In this document: positions 11,444-19,371 of the stretch, piece after piece | How positions within the stretch are numbered: position 1 is the first letter of the stretch | How the letters are laid out: every line of letters starts with the position of its first letter | Source: Terracoccus luteus | GTDB lineage: Bacteria; Actinomycetota; Actinomycetes; Actinomycetales; Dermatophilaceae | DNA: 64,000 bases | Direction of reading: 5' to 3' | Assembly (NCBI RefSeq): GCF_003635045.1 | Contig: NZ_RBXT01000001.1 | Location: forward strand, 1,674,001 to 1,738,000 | Notes under the pieces: generated by a model | What the model was told of the DNA's origin: nothing | The model's input: only the letters and a program-made list of their open reading frames with translations | The model's database searches: none | Translations under genes and position numbers: made by a program

Positions 11444-12390
11444 CGTCCGGCGGGGCCCGCCACGCCGCCCCGGGCGTCGTCGCCCAGCCCCTGGGTCGAG
11501 TCCTCCGGCGGGTCCTCGATCGGCATGATCACGGACGGCAGGCGGCGGCGCGGGGGCGCGACGGCATCCTCACCGAACCAGCGACGACGCACGGGGGCCG
11601 TGAGCCACCCGAGGGGGCACGTGAGCACGTAGCCGAACGCCAGCACCATGCCGGTCACGCCGGGCCAGAAGAAGAGGCCGACGGCGACGAGCACGGCGAG
11701 GGGCACCGTGAGGCGCAGGTGCCGCGGCGAGAGCAGGTCGCGGAAGGAGCGGAAGCGGAACGAGCTGGCCATGAGGGCGGCGGGCAGCACCCCGGCGACG
11801 ACGGGCAGCAGCGGGTCGTAGTCGTAGAGCGGCTCCCCGATCGCGAGCACGGTGGCGATGACGACGCCGGCGGCGCCCGGGCTGGCGAGGCCGACGAAGT
11901 AGCGCTTGTCGGCGAGGGGGTCGATGGTGACGTTGAACCGCGCGAGGCGGTAGGCGGCGCACGAGAGCCAGAACATCGCGCCCGCCCACGCCCAGACGGG
12001 GTAGGCCGGCAGGGCCCACGTGTAGACGAGCACGGCGGGGGCGATGCCGAACGAGATGAGGTCGGCGAGCGAGTCGAACTGCAGGCCGAAGGGGGTGATG
12101 GCCCCGACCGCCCGGGCGACGGCCCCGTCGGCGATGTCGAGCACGATCGAGACGGCCACGAGCACGGCCGCGACGCGGAACCGGCCCTGGAACGACAGGA
12201 GCACCGACGAGAAGCCGCAGATCATGTTGCCGAGCGTGAAGAGGCTGGGGAGCATCACCCGCGCCCGCACCCGGGGGTTGAGGCGGCTGAGCGGGACGAC
12301 GCGGGCCCCGCTGGCCGAGACGAGCCGCATCCCGCGGGACATGCGGTCGCGGCCGCGGTCGCGCCACCGGGCGGAGTCGTCGGGCGTCAT
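11440..12390 (-). CDS. pssA: CDP-diacylglycerol-serine O-phosphatidyltransferase
   Basis: 316 residues from the ATG at 12390, chosen because GGTGAG lies 8 bases upstream; a GTG at 12408 would overlap psd. The CDP-alcohol phosphatidyltransferase signature is complete (DIADGAVAR, then FGLQFDSLADLISFG), giving the D-x2-D-G-x2-A-R-x8-G-x3-D-x3-D catalytic Asp set. At least six hydrophobic segments follow, then a basic/Pro-rich cytoplasmic tail of about 45 residues. It makes phosphatidylserine in the membrane, the substrate of the Psd encoded just upstream, so this is a two-gene phosphatidylethanolamine operon. Confidence 0.93.
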   Translation of the reverse strand: MTPDDSARWRDRGRDRMSRGMRLVSASGARVVPLSRLNPRVRARVMLPSLFTLGNMICGFSSVLLSFQGRFRVAAVLVAVSIVLDIADGAVARAVGAITPFGLQFDSLADLISFGIAPAVLVYTWALPAYPVWAWAGAMFWLSCAAYRLARFNVTIDPLADKRYFVGLASPGAAGVVIATVLAIGEPLYDYDPLLPVVAGVLPAALMASSFRFRSFRDLLSPRHLRLTVPLAVLVAVGLFFWPGVTGMVLAFGYVLTCPLGWLTAPVRRRWFGEDAVAPPRRRLPSVIMPIEDPPEDSTQGLGDDARGGVAGPAGR

Positions 12391-12397
12391 CGCGCGC

Positions 12398-13072
12398 TCA
12401 CCGCCCACCGGCCGACGGGAAGCGGCCGAGCACCGTCTCCCCCGCCACCGACCGGGTGCCCTTGGTCACCTCGAGCACGACCTCGGGCGGGACGAAGACG
12501 TCCATGCGCGAGCCGAACTTCATCAGGCCCATCCGAGCACCGGTGCCGACCTCGTCGCCGGGCTCGAGACGCGTGACGATGCGGCGGGCGAGCTGGCCGA
12601 CGAGCTGGCGGTAGACGACCCGGCGGGTCCGCCCGTCGACGACGCGCTCGACGGTGATCTCGCTGCGCTCGTTCTTCGTCGCGCTCGCGGCCCGGTAGGC
12701 GGCGAGGAAGCGGCCGGGCGTGTGGGTGACCTCGGTCACGCGGCCGCCGTAGGGCGAGCGGTTGACGTGCACGTCGAGCAGCGACAGGAAGATGCTCACC
12801 TGCTGCCAGTCGCCGGGGGGCGCGACGCCCTCCTGCGGCTCGCCGACGTGCACGACCATGCCGTCGGCAGGGGCGAGCACGACGTCGGGGTCGCTGACGC
12901 GCGAGCGGTCGGGCGTGCGGTCGGGGTCGCGGAAGAAGAGCGTCACCCCGGCCGTCAGCAGGCCGAGCACGGCGGTGGTGCGCGGTCGTCGGGCGAGCGC
13001 TGCCACGACCGTCGGCACGAGGGCCAGGGCGGTGAACGGGCGGGCGCTGGGGTCGATCTTCAGGTCGGCCAT
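12398..13072 (-). CDS. psd: Phosphatidylserine decarboxylase, short form
   Basis: 224 residues from ATG 13072. Conserved pieces are VVLAPADGMVVHVG, the catalytic region VSIFLSLLDVHVNRSPYGG, and MGLMKFGSRMDVFVP, whose Gly-Ser pair is the self-cleavage site that creates the pyruvoyl group. One or two membrane segments lie near residues 14-45. It converts phosphatidylserine to phosphatidylethanolamine. An upstream in-frame ATG at 13159 would overlap the divergent ABC gene and adds non-conserved sequence, so it was not used. The gap to pssA is 7 bases. Confidence 0.92.
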   Translation of the reverse strand: MADLKIDPSARPFTALALVPTVVAALARRPRTTAVLGLLTAGVTLFFRDPDRTPDRSRVSDPDVVLAPADGMVVHVGEPQEGVAPPGDWQQVSIFLSLLDVHVNRSPYGGRVTEVTHTPGRFLAAYRAASATKNERSEITVERVVDGRTRRVVYRQLVGQLARRIVTRLEPGDEVGTGARMGLMKFGSRMDVFVPPEVVLEVTKGTRSVAGETVLGRFPSAGGR

Positions 13073-13143
13073 CAGGGGAGGTGTCCTCGGCTGGGGATCG
13101 GAGGGCGGAGCGGGCACCGCACGGGGCACCCAGATCCCGAGCC

Positions 13144-13149
13144 TAGACT
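13144..13149 (+). promoter_or_regulatory. -10 hexamer of the ABC exporter genes
   Basis: TAGACT ends 8 bases before the ATG at 13158, so the transcript would be leaderless or nearly so. No good RBS lies between. The 85-bp gap is shared with the divergent psd promoter. Confidence 0.5.
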
Positions 13150-13157
13150 CATCGGCC

Positions 13158-13892
13158 ATGACCGCCGCCGCGCCCAGCGCCGTGACGCTGACCGACGTCA
13201 GCCGCCGCTACGGCAGCGGCAGCGCCGCCGTCACGGCCCTCGACGGCGCGTCGTGGTCGGCCCCCACCGGTGCCGTCACCGCCGTCCTCGGCCCGAACGG
13301 GGCGGGCAAGACGACCGCGGTCGAGTGCGCGGTCGGGCTGCGCCGGCCGGATGCCGGGAGCGTGACGGTCCTCGGGGTCGACCCCGCCACCGCCGGGGCC
13401 GAGCACCGGGCCCGCGTCGGGGTCATGCTCCAGTCGGGCGGGCTGCCCAACGGCACGCGGCCGCTGCGCCTGCTCGAGCACCTGGCCCACCTCTACGCCG
13501 ACCCCGCCGACGTGGGCGAGACCGCCCGCCGGCTCGGCATCCACGACTTCGCCCGCACGACGGTGCGCCGGCTCTCCGGCGGCCAGAAGCAGCGGCTGGC
13601 CCTGGCCGCCGCGCTGCTGGGCCGCCCGGACGTGCTCTTCCTCGACGAGCCCGCGGCGGGCCTCGACCCGCACGGCCGCCTCGACGTGTGGGACATCGTC
13701 GAGGAGCAGCGCGACCGCGGGGTCACCGTCGTCGTCACGACCCACTCGTTCGAGGAGGCCGAGCGTCTGGCCGACCACCTCGTCATCATGAGCGCCGGGC
13801 GCACCGTCGCCGCGGGTCCACCGGCCGAGGTGACCCGCGACGCACCGCTCGAGAACGTCTACTTCGGGCTGACCCGGAAGGGGCGGGCATGA
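13158..13892 (+). CDS. ABC transporter ATP-binding protein
   Basis: 244 residues: Walker A GPNGAGKT (45-52), signature RLSGGQKQRLALA, Walker B DVLFLDEPAAGLD and the H-loop THSFEEAERLADH. The subfamily is DrrA/CcmA-like exporters. It forms a two-gene transporter with the permease that overlaps it by ATGA. The substrate is unknown. In many actinobacteria such a pair lies near ctaA/ctaB, as here, but no direct role in heme synthesis can be read from sequence. Confidence 0.92.
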   Translation: MTAAAPSAVTLTDVSRRYGSGSAAVTALDGASWSAPTGAVTAVLGPNGAGKTTAVECAVGLRRPDAGSVTVLGVDPATAGAEHRARVGVMLQSGGLPNGTRPLRLLEHLAHLYADPADVGETARRLGIHDFARTTVRRLSGGQKQRLALAAALLGRPDVLFLDEPAAGLDPHGRLDVWDIVEEQRDRGVTVVVTTHSFEEAERLADHLVIMSAGRTVAAGPPAEVTRDAPLENVYFGLTRKGRA

Positions 13893-14689
13893 GCACCGAC
13901 GCGAGCACCGGGTCCGTCGCGCGGGGGGCCCGACCGGCATCCGGAACGGTCCGGGCGGCGAGCGCCGTCCGTCGCGTGCGCAGCCAGGCGGGCTTCGAGG
14001 TGGGCACGCTGCTGCGCAACGGTGAGCAGCTGCTCGTCTCGGTCGTGCTGCCCGTGATCGCGCTCGTCGGGCTCGCCCTGACGACGGCGCCGTCGCTCGG
14101 CGACGGGCGGCGCATCGACCTCGCCGTGCCCGGCATCCTCGCCCTCTGCGTCATCAGCTCGGCCTTCACGTCGCAGGCCATCTCGACCGCCTTCGACCGG
14201 CGCTACGCGGTGCTCCGCTACCTCGGCGTCACCCCGCTCGGCCGGTCCGGGCTGCTCACGGCGAAGGTCGTGGCGACGCTCGCCGTCGAGGTCGTGCAGG
14301 TCGTCGTCGTCGGGGCGCTCGGGCTCGTGCTCGGGTGGCGGCCCTCGGTGGTGGGACTGGTCGTCGCGGTGCCGCTGCTCGTGCTCGGCACGTGGGCGTT
14401 CGTGGCCCTCGCCCTGCTGCTCGCCGGCACGGTGCGGGCCGAGGCGGTCCTCGCCGCGGCGAACCTGCTGTGGGTGCTCTTCCTGGTCGCCGGGGTCGTC
14501 GTGCCGCGCACCCAGCTGCCCGGCGCGGTCTCCGGGGTGGTGGCGGCGCTGCCGTCCTCGGCCCTGGCCGACGGGCTGCGCAGCGCGCTCGTCGACGGGG
14601 TGGTGAACCCGGTGGCGGTCCTCGTCGTCCTCGCGTGGGCGGCGCTCGCCTCGGTGCTCGCGGCCCGCTGGTTCCGCTTCGACGACTGA
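13889..14689 (+). CDS. ABC-2 type transporter permease
   Basis: 266 residues with six predicted membrane segments (for example LLVSVVLPVIALVGLALT, LAVPGILALCVISSAFT, VVATLAVEVVQVVVVGALGLVL and ANLLWVLFLVAGVVVP). The AFDRRYAVLRYLGVTPLGRSGLLTAK loop is typical of ABC-2/DrrB-like permeases. The first 35 residues are a polar Ser/Ala/Arg cytoplasmic tail. It is the membrane partner of the upstream ATPase; start fixed by ATGA overlap. Confidence 0.9.
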   Translation: MSTDASTGSVARGARPASGTVRAASAVRRVRSQAGFEVGTLLRNGEQLLVSVVLPVIALVGLALTTAPSLGDGRRIDLAVPGILALCVISSAFTSQAISTAFDRRYAVLRYLGVTPLGRSGLLTAKVVATLAVEVVQVVVVGALGLVLGWRPSVVGLVVAVPLLVLGTWAFVALALLLAGTVRAEAVLAAANLLWVLFLVAGVVVPRTQLPGAVSGVVAALPSSALADGLRSALVDGVVNPVAVLVVLAWAALASVLAARWFRFDD

Positions 14690-14761
14690 CGTCCGCCCCT
14701 CGGTCTCCGGTCGACGACCCTGGCTCCGGCCGGTCTACTGGCCGCACCGACCGACCGCACT

Positions 14762-14785
14762 GACCGACCGACCGACCGACCGACC
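14762..14785 (+). repeat. GACC tetranucleotide run, six units
   Basis: Six uninterrupted GACC units, with related GACCGACC pieces just before, lie 29 bases upstream of the DUF2231 gene. Such short tandem runs can slip during replication. Confidence 0.8.
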
Positions 14786-14813
14786 GCACCGACCCCATGC
14801 CCCTGGAGGCACG

Positions 14814-15350
14814 ATGTTCGACTACTTCCTCGGCCTGCCGATGCACGCGCTCGTCCTGCACGCGGTCGTCGTGCTCGTCCCCCTCTCGACGCTCGTCGCC
14901 CTCGCGTTCGCCGCCCGACCGGCGTGGCGACGCGCGCTGCGCTGGCCGCTCGTGGCCGGGTCCCTCGTCTCGGGGGTCACCGCCTGGGTCGCCGCCGAGA
15001 GCGGCGAGGCCCTCGAGAAGCGTGTCGTCGTGACCCGGGCCAGCTCGACCAACCTCGAGCTGCTCTCGGAGCACACCGAGTGGGGCGACCGGGCCGAGAT
15101 CGTCTGCGCCGTCTTCCTCGTCGTCGGAGTCCTGGCGGCGTTCCTGCTGCGCGCCCCCCGGCGTGGGGTGACCGACACGGGTTCGAGTTCGGGCACGGGT
15201 GCGGGTGCGGGTTCCGGCGGGGTGGCCACGCGGTCCGGGCTGCAGGTCGGCGTCGCCGTCGTGCTCGCGGTCGTTGCCGTGGCGGCGCTCGCCGCGGTCG
15301 CCGTCGCCGGGCACGCCGGCTCGGCGGTCGTCTGGGACGGCCTCGCCTGA
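14814..15350 (+). CDS. DUF2231 membrane protein
   Basis: 178 residues with four hydrophobic segments (about 12-35, 43-60, 99-118 and 145-172). The opening MFDYFLGLPMHALVLHAVVVLVP, with a conserved His in the first segment and LVSGVTAWVAAESGEAL, matches the DUF2231 family. A Gly/Ser/Thr-rich loop (about 122-140) separates segments three and four. The function is unknown; members are often near respiratory or heme genes, and ctaA follows here. ATG has GGAGG 6 bases upstream. Confidence 0.8.
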   Translation: MFDYFLGLPMHALVLHAVVVLVPLSTLVALAFAARPAWRRALRWPLVAGSLVSGVTAWVAAESGEALEKRVVVTRASSTNLELLSEHTEWGDRAEIVCAVFLVVGVLAAFLLRAPRRGVTDTGSSSGTGAGAGSGGVATRSGLQVGVAVVLAVVAVAALAAVAVAGHAGSAVVWDGLA

Positions 15351-15360
15351 CCCCCACCGC

Positions 15361-15414
15361 CTGACCGTCGAGGGGCCACCTCGCGACGCCCCCTGCTGAC
15401 CGTCGAGCGGCCAC
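15361..15414 (+). repeat. Direct repeat CTGACCGTCGAG(G/C)GGCCAC
   Basis: Two 19-bp copies (15361-15379 and 15396-15414, one mismatch) lie 35 bp apart in the DUF2231-ctaA gap. A degenerate third copy occurs after the GNAT-Nudix gene at 17744-17758, so it looks like a dispersed intergenic element rather than a local duplication. Confidence 0.65.
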
Positions 15415-15554
15415 GTCCCGGCATCCGCGCGACCCGTCGTGAGGCCGTCGACAACCGGCCTATCGACGGGTGGTTCCGGGGTGAGGTCGGACACACCCGG
15501 CCCCGGCGGGCGGTCAGGGCGGCTCGTGGGGCGGGCGACGGCCGGGGCACCGCT

Positions 15555-15560
15555 TACCCT
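15555..15560 (+). promoter_or_regulatory. -10 hexamer of ctaA
   Basis: TACCCT ends 6 bases before the GTG at 15567. The intervening GAAGGG could act as an RBS only if transcription starts further upstream; otherwise the mRNA is leaderless. Confidence 0.4.
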
Positions 15561-15566
15561 GAAGGG

Positions 15567-16628
15567 GTGTCGCACACGCCCACCCGCGCCCCCGCTCCCG
15601 CCGGACCGGTCCGTCCGGCGCCGGCCAACGTCCTGGCCCGGCTGCTGCAGCGGGTGCCCGCGGCCCCGGCCTCGTGGGTCCGGCCCATCGTCGTCGTCAA
15701 CCTCGTCGTCGAGGTGGGCATCGTGCTCACCGGCGGCGTCGTGCGCCTGACCGGCAGCGGTCTCGGCTGCACGACGTGGCCCGAGTGCATGCCCGGCTCG
15801 TTCACCCCGACCCGGGTCGACGCGACGAGCTACCACGACCTCGTCGAGTTCGGGAACCGCACGCTGACCGGCCTCGTCGGCATCGTCGCCCTGCTGACGA
15901 TCTGGGCGGTCGTCACCCGCTGGCCCCACCGGACCCGCATGCACGTGCTCGCGCTCGGCACGCTCGGCGGCATCGTCGCGCAGGGCGTCCTCGGCGGCAT
16001 CACCGTGCTGACCGGCCTCAACCCGTGGTTCGTCATGGGCCACTTCCTGCTCTCGATGGTGCTCGTCGCCGTCGCCACCGCGCTGCTGCGCGGCACGGCC
16101 GACGAGCAGGGCGGCCCCGGACCGCTCACCGTGCACCCGCTGGCCCGACGCCTCGCCCAGGCCACGGCTCTCGTGGGCGCGGTCGTGCTCGCACTCGGCA
16201 CGGTCGTGACCGGCAGCGGACCGCACTCCGGCGACGCCGAGGTGCCCAACCGCACCGGCTTCGACCCCAAGACGATCTCGTGGCTGCACGCCGACGTCGT
16301 CATGCTCTTCTCCGGCCTCGTCATCGCGACCCTCGTGGCCGTGGTGCTCTCGTCGCAGCGGCACCGGGTGGAGGCCCGGGTCGGGGGCGCCGACGACGGT
16401 GCGGCGACGCCGACCCGCGCCTGGTTCGCCCTGCCCGGCCGCGACGACCGCGCCCGGCGCTCCTGGTACTGGGTGCTCGTCGTCACCCTGCTCCAAGGCG
16501 TCGTCGGCTACGCCCAGTACTTCACCGGGCTGCCGATCCTGCTCGTGCTCCTGCACATGCTCGGTGCCAGCCTGCTGACGGTCACCCTGACCCGCGGGGT
16601 GCTCGACACCCGCGAGCGGCCGGTCTGA
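15567..16628 (+). CDS. ctaA: Heme A synthase (COX15/CtaA)
   Basis: 353 residues with about eight membrane segments. Signatures of CtaA are LTGGVVRLTGSGLGCTTWPEC (with the Cys pair seen in many Gram-positive enzymes), the heme-ligand region EFGNRTLTG, VMGHFLLSM, SWLHADVVM and VLLHMLGASLL. It oxidises heme O to heme A in the membrane for cytochrome aa3 oxidase; the preceding step is catalysed by CtaB (18.1-19.0 kb). GTG start agrees with the -10 position and with the conserved N-terminus. Confidence 0.94.
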   Translation: MSHTPTRAPAPAGPVRPAPANVLARLLQRVPAAPASWVRPIVVVNLVVEVGIVLTGGVVRLTGSGLGCTTWPECMPGSFTPTRVDATSYHDLVEFGNRTLTGLVGIVALLTIWAVVTRWPHRTRMHVLALGTLGGIVAQGVLGGITVLTGLNPWFVMGHFLLSMVLVAVATALLRGTADEQGGPGPLTVHPLARRLAQATALVGAVVLALGTVVTGSGPHSGDAEVPNRTGFDPKTISWLHADVVMLFSGLVIATLVAVVLSSQRHRVEARVGGADDGAATPTRAWFALPGRDDRARRSWYWVLVVTLLQGVVGYAQYFTGLPILLVLLHMLGASLLTVTLTRGVLDTRERPV

Positions 16629-16645
16629 GCCGCCGCCGCACCTCC

Positions 16646-16651
16646 TAGGCT
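16646..16651 (+). promoter_or_regulatory. -10 hexamer of the GNAT-Nudix gene
   Basis: TAGGCT ends 6 bases before the GTG at 16658, the leaderless arrangement repeated at several genes in this window. It lies only 18 bases after the ctaA stop. Confidence 0.5.
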
Positions 16652-16657
16652 GGGGCG

Positions 16658-17740
16658 GTGCCCTTCGACGCCGTGACCCTGCCGCCCGGCGAGCAGCCGA
16701 CCCTCGTCGACGGCGAGCTGGTGCTCCGGCCGTGGCGGGCCGAGGACGCCGACGCGACCCGGCCCCTGCACGACGCCGTCATGGCGCGCTGGTTCGACTC
16801 CCCCGCCGTCGTGCCCGACCGCGACGACCACCTCGCCTGGGTCGAGCGCACGCACGCCGAGTGGCGGGAGGGCAGCAAGGCAACGTTCGTGCTCCAGTGG
16901 CGCGGCGAGGCCGTCGGCTCCGTCGACGTGCGGCACCGCTCACCGGGCGTCGGAGCCCTGTCGTGGGCCGTCTTCGCCCCGTATCGCGGGCGGGGCCTGT
17001 CGTCGACGGCCGTGCGGCGCCTCGTGCGGTGGTGCTTCACCGCGGTCGACGCCCCGGAACCCGGTCTGGGCCTGCGACGCGTCGAGGCCGAGGTGAACCC
17101 GCTCAACCGCTCGTCGATGAACACCGCGCTGCGCTCCGGACTGCGCCGCGAGGGCGTGCTGCGGGGCAACACCCTGCTCGGCGACGAGGTGCACGACACG
17201 GTGCTGCTCGGCCGCCTCGCCACCGACCCCGAGCCCGGCACGCGTGAGGGCTTCACCGCCATGCTCGACTCGCAGCTGCCGACGAAGCGCGTCATCGGCC
17301 AGGGCCTGGTCCGCAACGGCGCCGGCGAGCTGCTGCTCTGCGAGCTGGCCTACAAGCGCGAGTGGGACCTCCCCGGTGGCGTCGTCGACCCCGGCGAGTC
17401 ACCGGCCACGTGCGTCGTGCGCGAGATCCGTGAGGAGCTCGCGCTCGACGTGTCCGTCACGCGCCTGCTCGCCGTGAACTGGCTCAAGCCCTGGCTCGGC
17501 TGGGGCGACGCCGTCCTCTTCGTCTTCGAGGTCGCGCCCGTCGGCGACGACCTCACGGACCGGGCCACGCTGCTCGAGCGCGAGGTGCGCGCCCTGCACT
17601 GGGTGAGCCCGACCGACGCGCCCGAGCACGTCGCGCCGTACAACGCCCGGATGCTCGCCTCCCTCGGTGCCGCGGAGGCGGCCGGCGACACCGGCACCCT
17701 CGTCCTCGAGGACGGCCTCCCCCGTCGAGAGGGCGCGTAG
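16658..17740 (+). CDS. GNAT acetyltransferase - Nudix hydrolase fusion
   Basis: 360 residues in two domains. Residues about 20-190 are a RimJ/RimL-type GNAT domain (LVLRPWRAEDADATRPLHDAV, ALSWAVFAPYRGRGLSSTAVRRLV, EAEVNPLNRSSMNTALRSGL). Residues about 205-340 are a Nudix domain whose box begins at Gly241: GVVDPGE, seven residues, then REIREELAL. The usual Gly near the end of the box is Ala. Acetyl-CoA-dependent modification and hydrolysis of a nucleoside-diphosphate derivative are predicted; substrates are unknown. GTG start is set by the -10 box and the domain edge. Confidence 0.88.
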   Translation: MPFDAVTLPPGEQPTLVDGELVLRPWRAEDADATRPLHDAVMARWFDSPAVVPDRDDHLAWVERTHAEWREGSKATFVLQWRGEAVGSVDVRHRSPGVGALSWAVFAPYRGRGLSSTAVRRLVRWCFTAVDAPEPGLGLRRVEAEVNPLNRSSMNTALRSGLRREGVLRGNTLLGDEVHDTVLLGRLATDPEPGTREGFTAMLDSQLPTKRVIGQGLVRNGAGELLLCELAYKREWDLPGGVVDPGESPATCVVREIREELALDVSVTRLLAVNWLKPWLGWGDAVLFVFEVAPVGDDLTDRATLLEREVRALHWVSPTDAPEHVAPYNARMLASLGAAEAAGDTGTLVLEDGLPRREGA

Positions 17741-18069
17741 ACCCCGTCGAGCGGTCACGGTTCGCCGTCCGGAGGCGGGCCACGGCTGGGAAAAGTGCGG
17801 CCCGGGGTCGATCCCGCGTCCGAAATCGGGCCACGGCTGGAAAAGGAGCAGGTCCACGGACGGTCCCGCGTCCGAGATCCCGCCGTGGCGGGAAAGAGTC
17901 CACGGCTAAGGGGGGTCGAGGTGGCTGCGCCGGATGCCGTGGGGCCGGGTCGGTCACGACGCGCACACCGCGCGTGGCCGCGTCACCGAACCACCCGGCA
18001 TCCCCACGGACGCCAAAGCGGCCACGGCCGTCAAGGCACCCAAGGGCGACGACCGCCCGGGGCGGGGGG
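17741..18069. other. Gene-free gap between convergent genes
   Basis: This 329-bp stretch lies between the GNAT-Nudix gene (+) and ctaB (-). It starts with a degenerate CCGTCGAGCGGTCAC element, holds three 51-52-bp repeats (17766-17907), then GGATGCCG and CGGCATCC in inverted orientation about 65 bp apart, each next to CCGTGGGG/CCCCACGG. Open frames run through it but have no RBS or recognisable protein. Confidence 0.6.
17766..17907 (+). repeat. Three degenerate 51-52-bp tandem repeats
   Basis: Units begin with CGTCCG at 17766, 17817 and 17869. Each contains a (G/C)CCACGGCTGG(A/G)AAA-like core and, in the first two, ends with TCCCG before the next CGTCCG. The third unit is partly rearranged (CGCCGTGGCGGGAAAGAGTCCACGGCT). 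The period is not a multiple of three throughout, which argues against a coding repeat. Confidence 0.7.
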
Positions 18070-19032
18070 TCAGCGCAGGCCGGGCAGGGCCAGGTGCCAG
18101 ATCGGGTCGAGGGCCACGCCGACGAAGAGGACCGTCAGGTACGTGATCGAGAAGTGGAACAGGCGCATCGGGCGCAGGACGTCCTCGCCGGCGCCGGCCT
18201 TGGCCCGCCCGAGCAGGCGGTGCGCCTCGGCGAGGAACAGCCCGCCCGACACGACGGCGGCGACGAGGTAGACCCAGCCCATCCGCTGCAGCGGCACGAG
18301 CGCGAGCGACGCCGCGACCATGGCCCACGAGTAGAGGACGATCTGCTTCGCGACGACGACGAAGCGCTCGACGACGGGCAGCATCGGCACGTGGGCCGTG
18401 GCGTAGTCGTCCTTGTAGCGCATCGACAGAGGCCAGTAGTGCGGCGGCGTCCAGAAGAAGATGACCATGAAGAGCGCGAAGGCCGACCAGCTGAGCGAGT
18501 CGGTCACCGCGGACCAGCCGATGAGCACCGGCATGCAGCCCGCCGCGCCACCCCAGACGATGTTCTGGGCCGTGCGCCGCTTGAGCAGCAGGGTGTAGCC
18601 GACCACGTAGAAGAGCAGGGCCCCGAGGGCGAGCCAGGCGCTCAGCCAGTTGACGAGCAGACCCAGCCACAGCGTCGACACGACGGTGAGCACGAGGCCG
18701 AAGGTGAGCGCGCCGCGCGGGCTGACCGTGCCGGTGACGAGGGGGCGCTTGCTCGTGCGGTGCATGACCGCGTCGATGTCGCGGTCGAGGTAGCAGTTGA
18801 GGGTGTTCGCGGCCCCGGCCGACATCGTGCCGCCGACGAGCGTGACGAGCACGAGCAGCAGGTCGGGCACTCCGCCCTGCGCGAGGAACATGACGGGGAT
18901 CGTCGTGATGAGCAGCAGCTCGATGATCCGCGGCTTCGTCAGGGCGACGTACTGCCCGACGGTGAACCTGAGGCCACTGCCACCGGGACCGGTGAGTGCC
19001 GACAGGTCGGCACGTGGGTCCACCGTTGTCAC
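18070..19032 (-). CDS. ctaB: Heme O synthase (protoheme IX farnesyltransferase)
   Basis: 320 residues, UbiA superfamily, about nine membrane segments. The first Asp-rich motif is N79-x3-D83-x3-D87 ([20 protein letters not shown]); the second is [27 protein letters not shown] between them is diagnostic of CtaB. It adds the farnesyl group to heme B, giving heme O, the substrate of CtaA. GTG at 19032 begins [18 protein letters not shown] -10-like hexamer lies about 60 bases upstream in the divergent gap with tkt. Confidence 0.95.
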   Translation of the reverse strand: MTTVDPRADLSALTGPGGSGLRFTVGQYVALTKPRIIELLLITTIPVMFLAQGGVPDLLLVLVTLVGGTMSAGAANTLNCYLDRDIDAVMHRTSKRPLVTGTVSPRGALTFGLVLTVVSTLWLGLLVNWLSAWLALGALLFYVVGYTLLLKRRTAQNIVWGGAAGCMPVLIGWSAVTDSLSWSAFALFMVIFFWTPPHYWPLSMRYKDDYATAHVPMLPVVERFVVVAKQIVLYSWAMVAASLALVPLQRMGWVYLVAAVVSGGLFLAEAHRLLGRAKAGAGEDVLRPMRLFHFSITYLTVLFVGVALDPIWHLALPGLR

Positions 19033-19371
19033 TGAGATCCTCGCCGCTCGTCCGTCGCCTCCCCCTGCGGGTACGAGGCATGTACGTGTTCGAGTCTAGA
19101 CCGTCGGGTCCGGTGGTCCGGGACGCGCCCCGAGCGATCCAGGTCACTCCCGGCCACCCGCGACCGTCGTTCGCGGGGCGCCCGTGGGCCACCTGCACGC
19201 CGCCTGTGCGCGAGCCGTCCGGATGCCGGTGGGCCACCGTCACGCCGGACCGTGCAGGGGGTACGGGGTGCCCTCGGACGCCCTGACCAGCGGGCACCCC
19301 GTGGGACTAGGCTCGCCCTAGCAGAAGTGGACCCGTACGTGAAGCCTTTCCGGACGAAGGAGAACCGTTCC
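19033..19371. other. Divergent ctaB/tkt control region
   Basis: 339 bp without a gene. Towards ctaB there is a TAGACT hexamer (minus strand, about 19095-19100). Towards tkt there is TAGGCT at about 19308, inside CTAGG-CTCGC-CCTAG, which gives a leader of about 55 bases ending in GAAGGAGAA before the GTG. An 11-bp hairpin (19263-19302) lies just upstream of that hexamer. One GGATGCCG octamer occurs at about 19221. Confidence 0.5.
19263..19302 (+). other. 11-bp inverted repeat upstream of the tkt promoter
   Basis: ACGGGGTGCCC and GGGCACCCCGT pair perfectly around an 18-nt spacer. Its right arm ends about 6 bases before the candidate -10 (TAGGCT), so it overlaps the -35 region. An operator is as likely as a terminator for transcription from upstream. 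Confidence 0.45.

Noticed and set aside
12044-14689. 881-codon + strand frame
   Set aside because: Its first 610 codons are antisense to pssA/psd or out of frame in the ABC ATPase; only the end is the real permease, which starts at 13889.
17795-18271. 158-codon + ORF over the 51-bp repeats
   Set aside because: It runs into ctaB in antisense, has no RBS, and the repeat period does not keep the frame.
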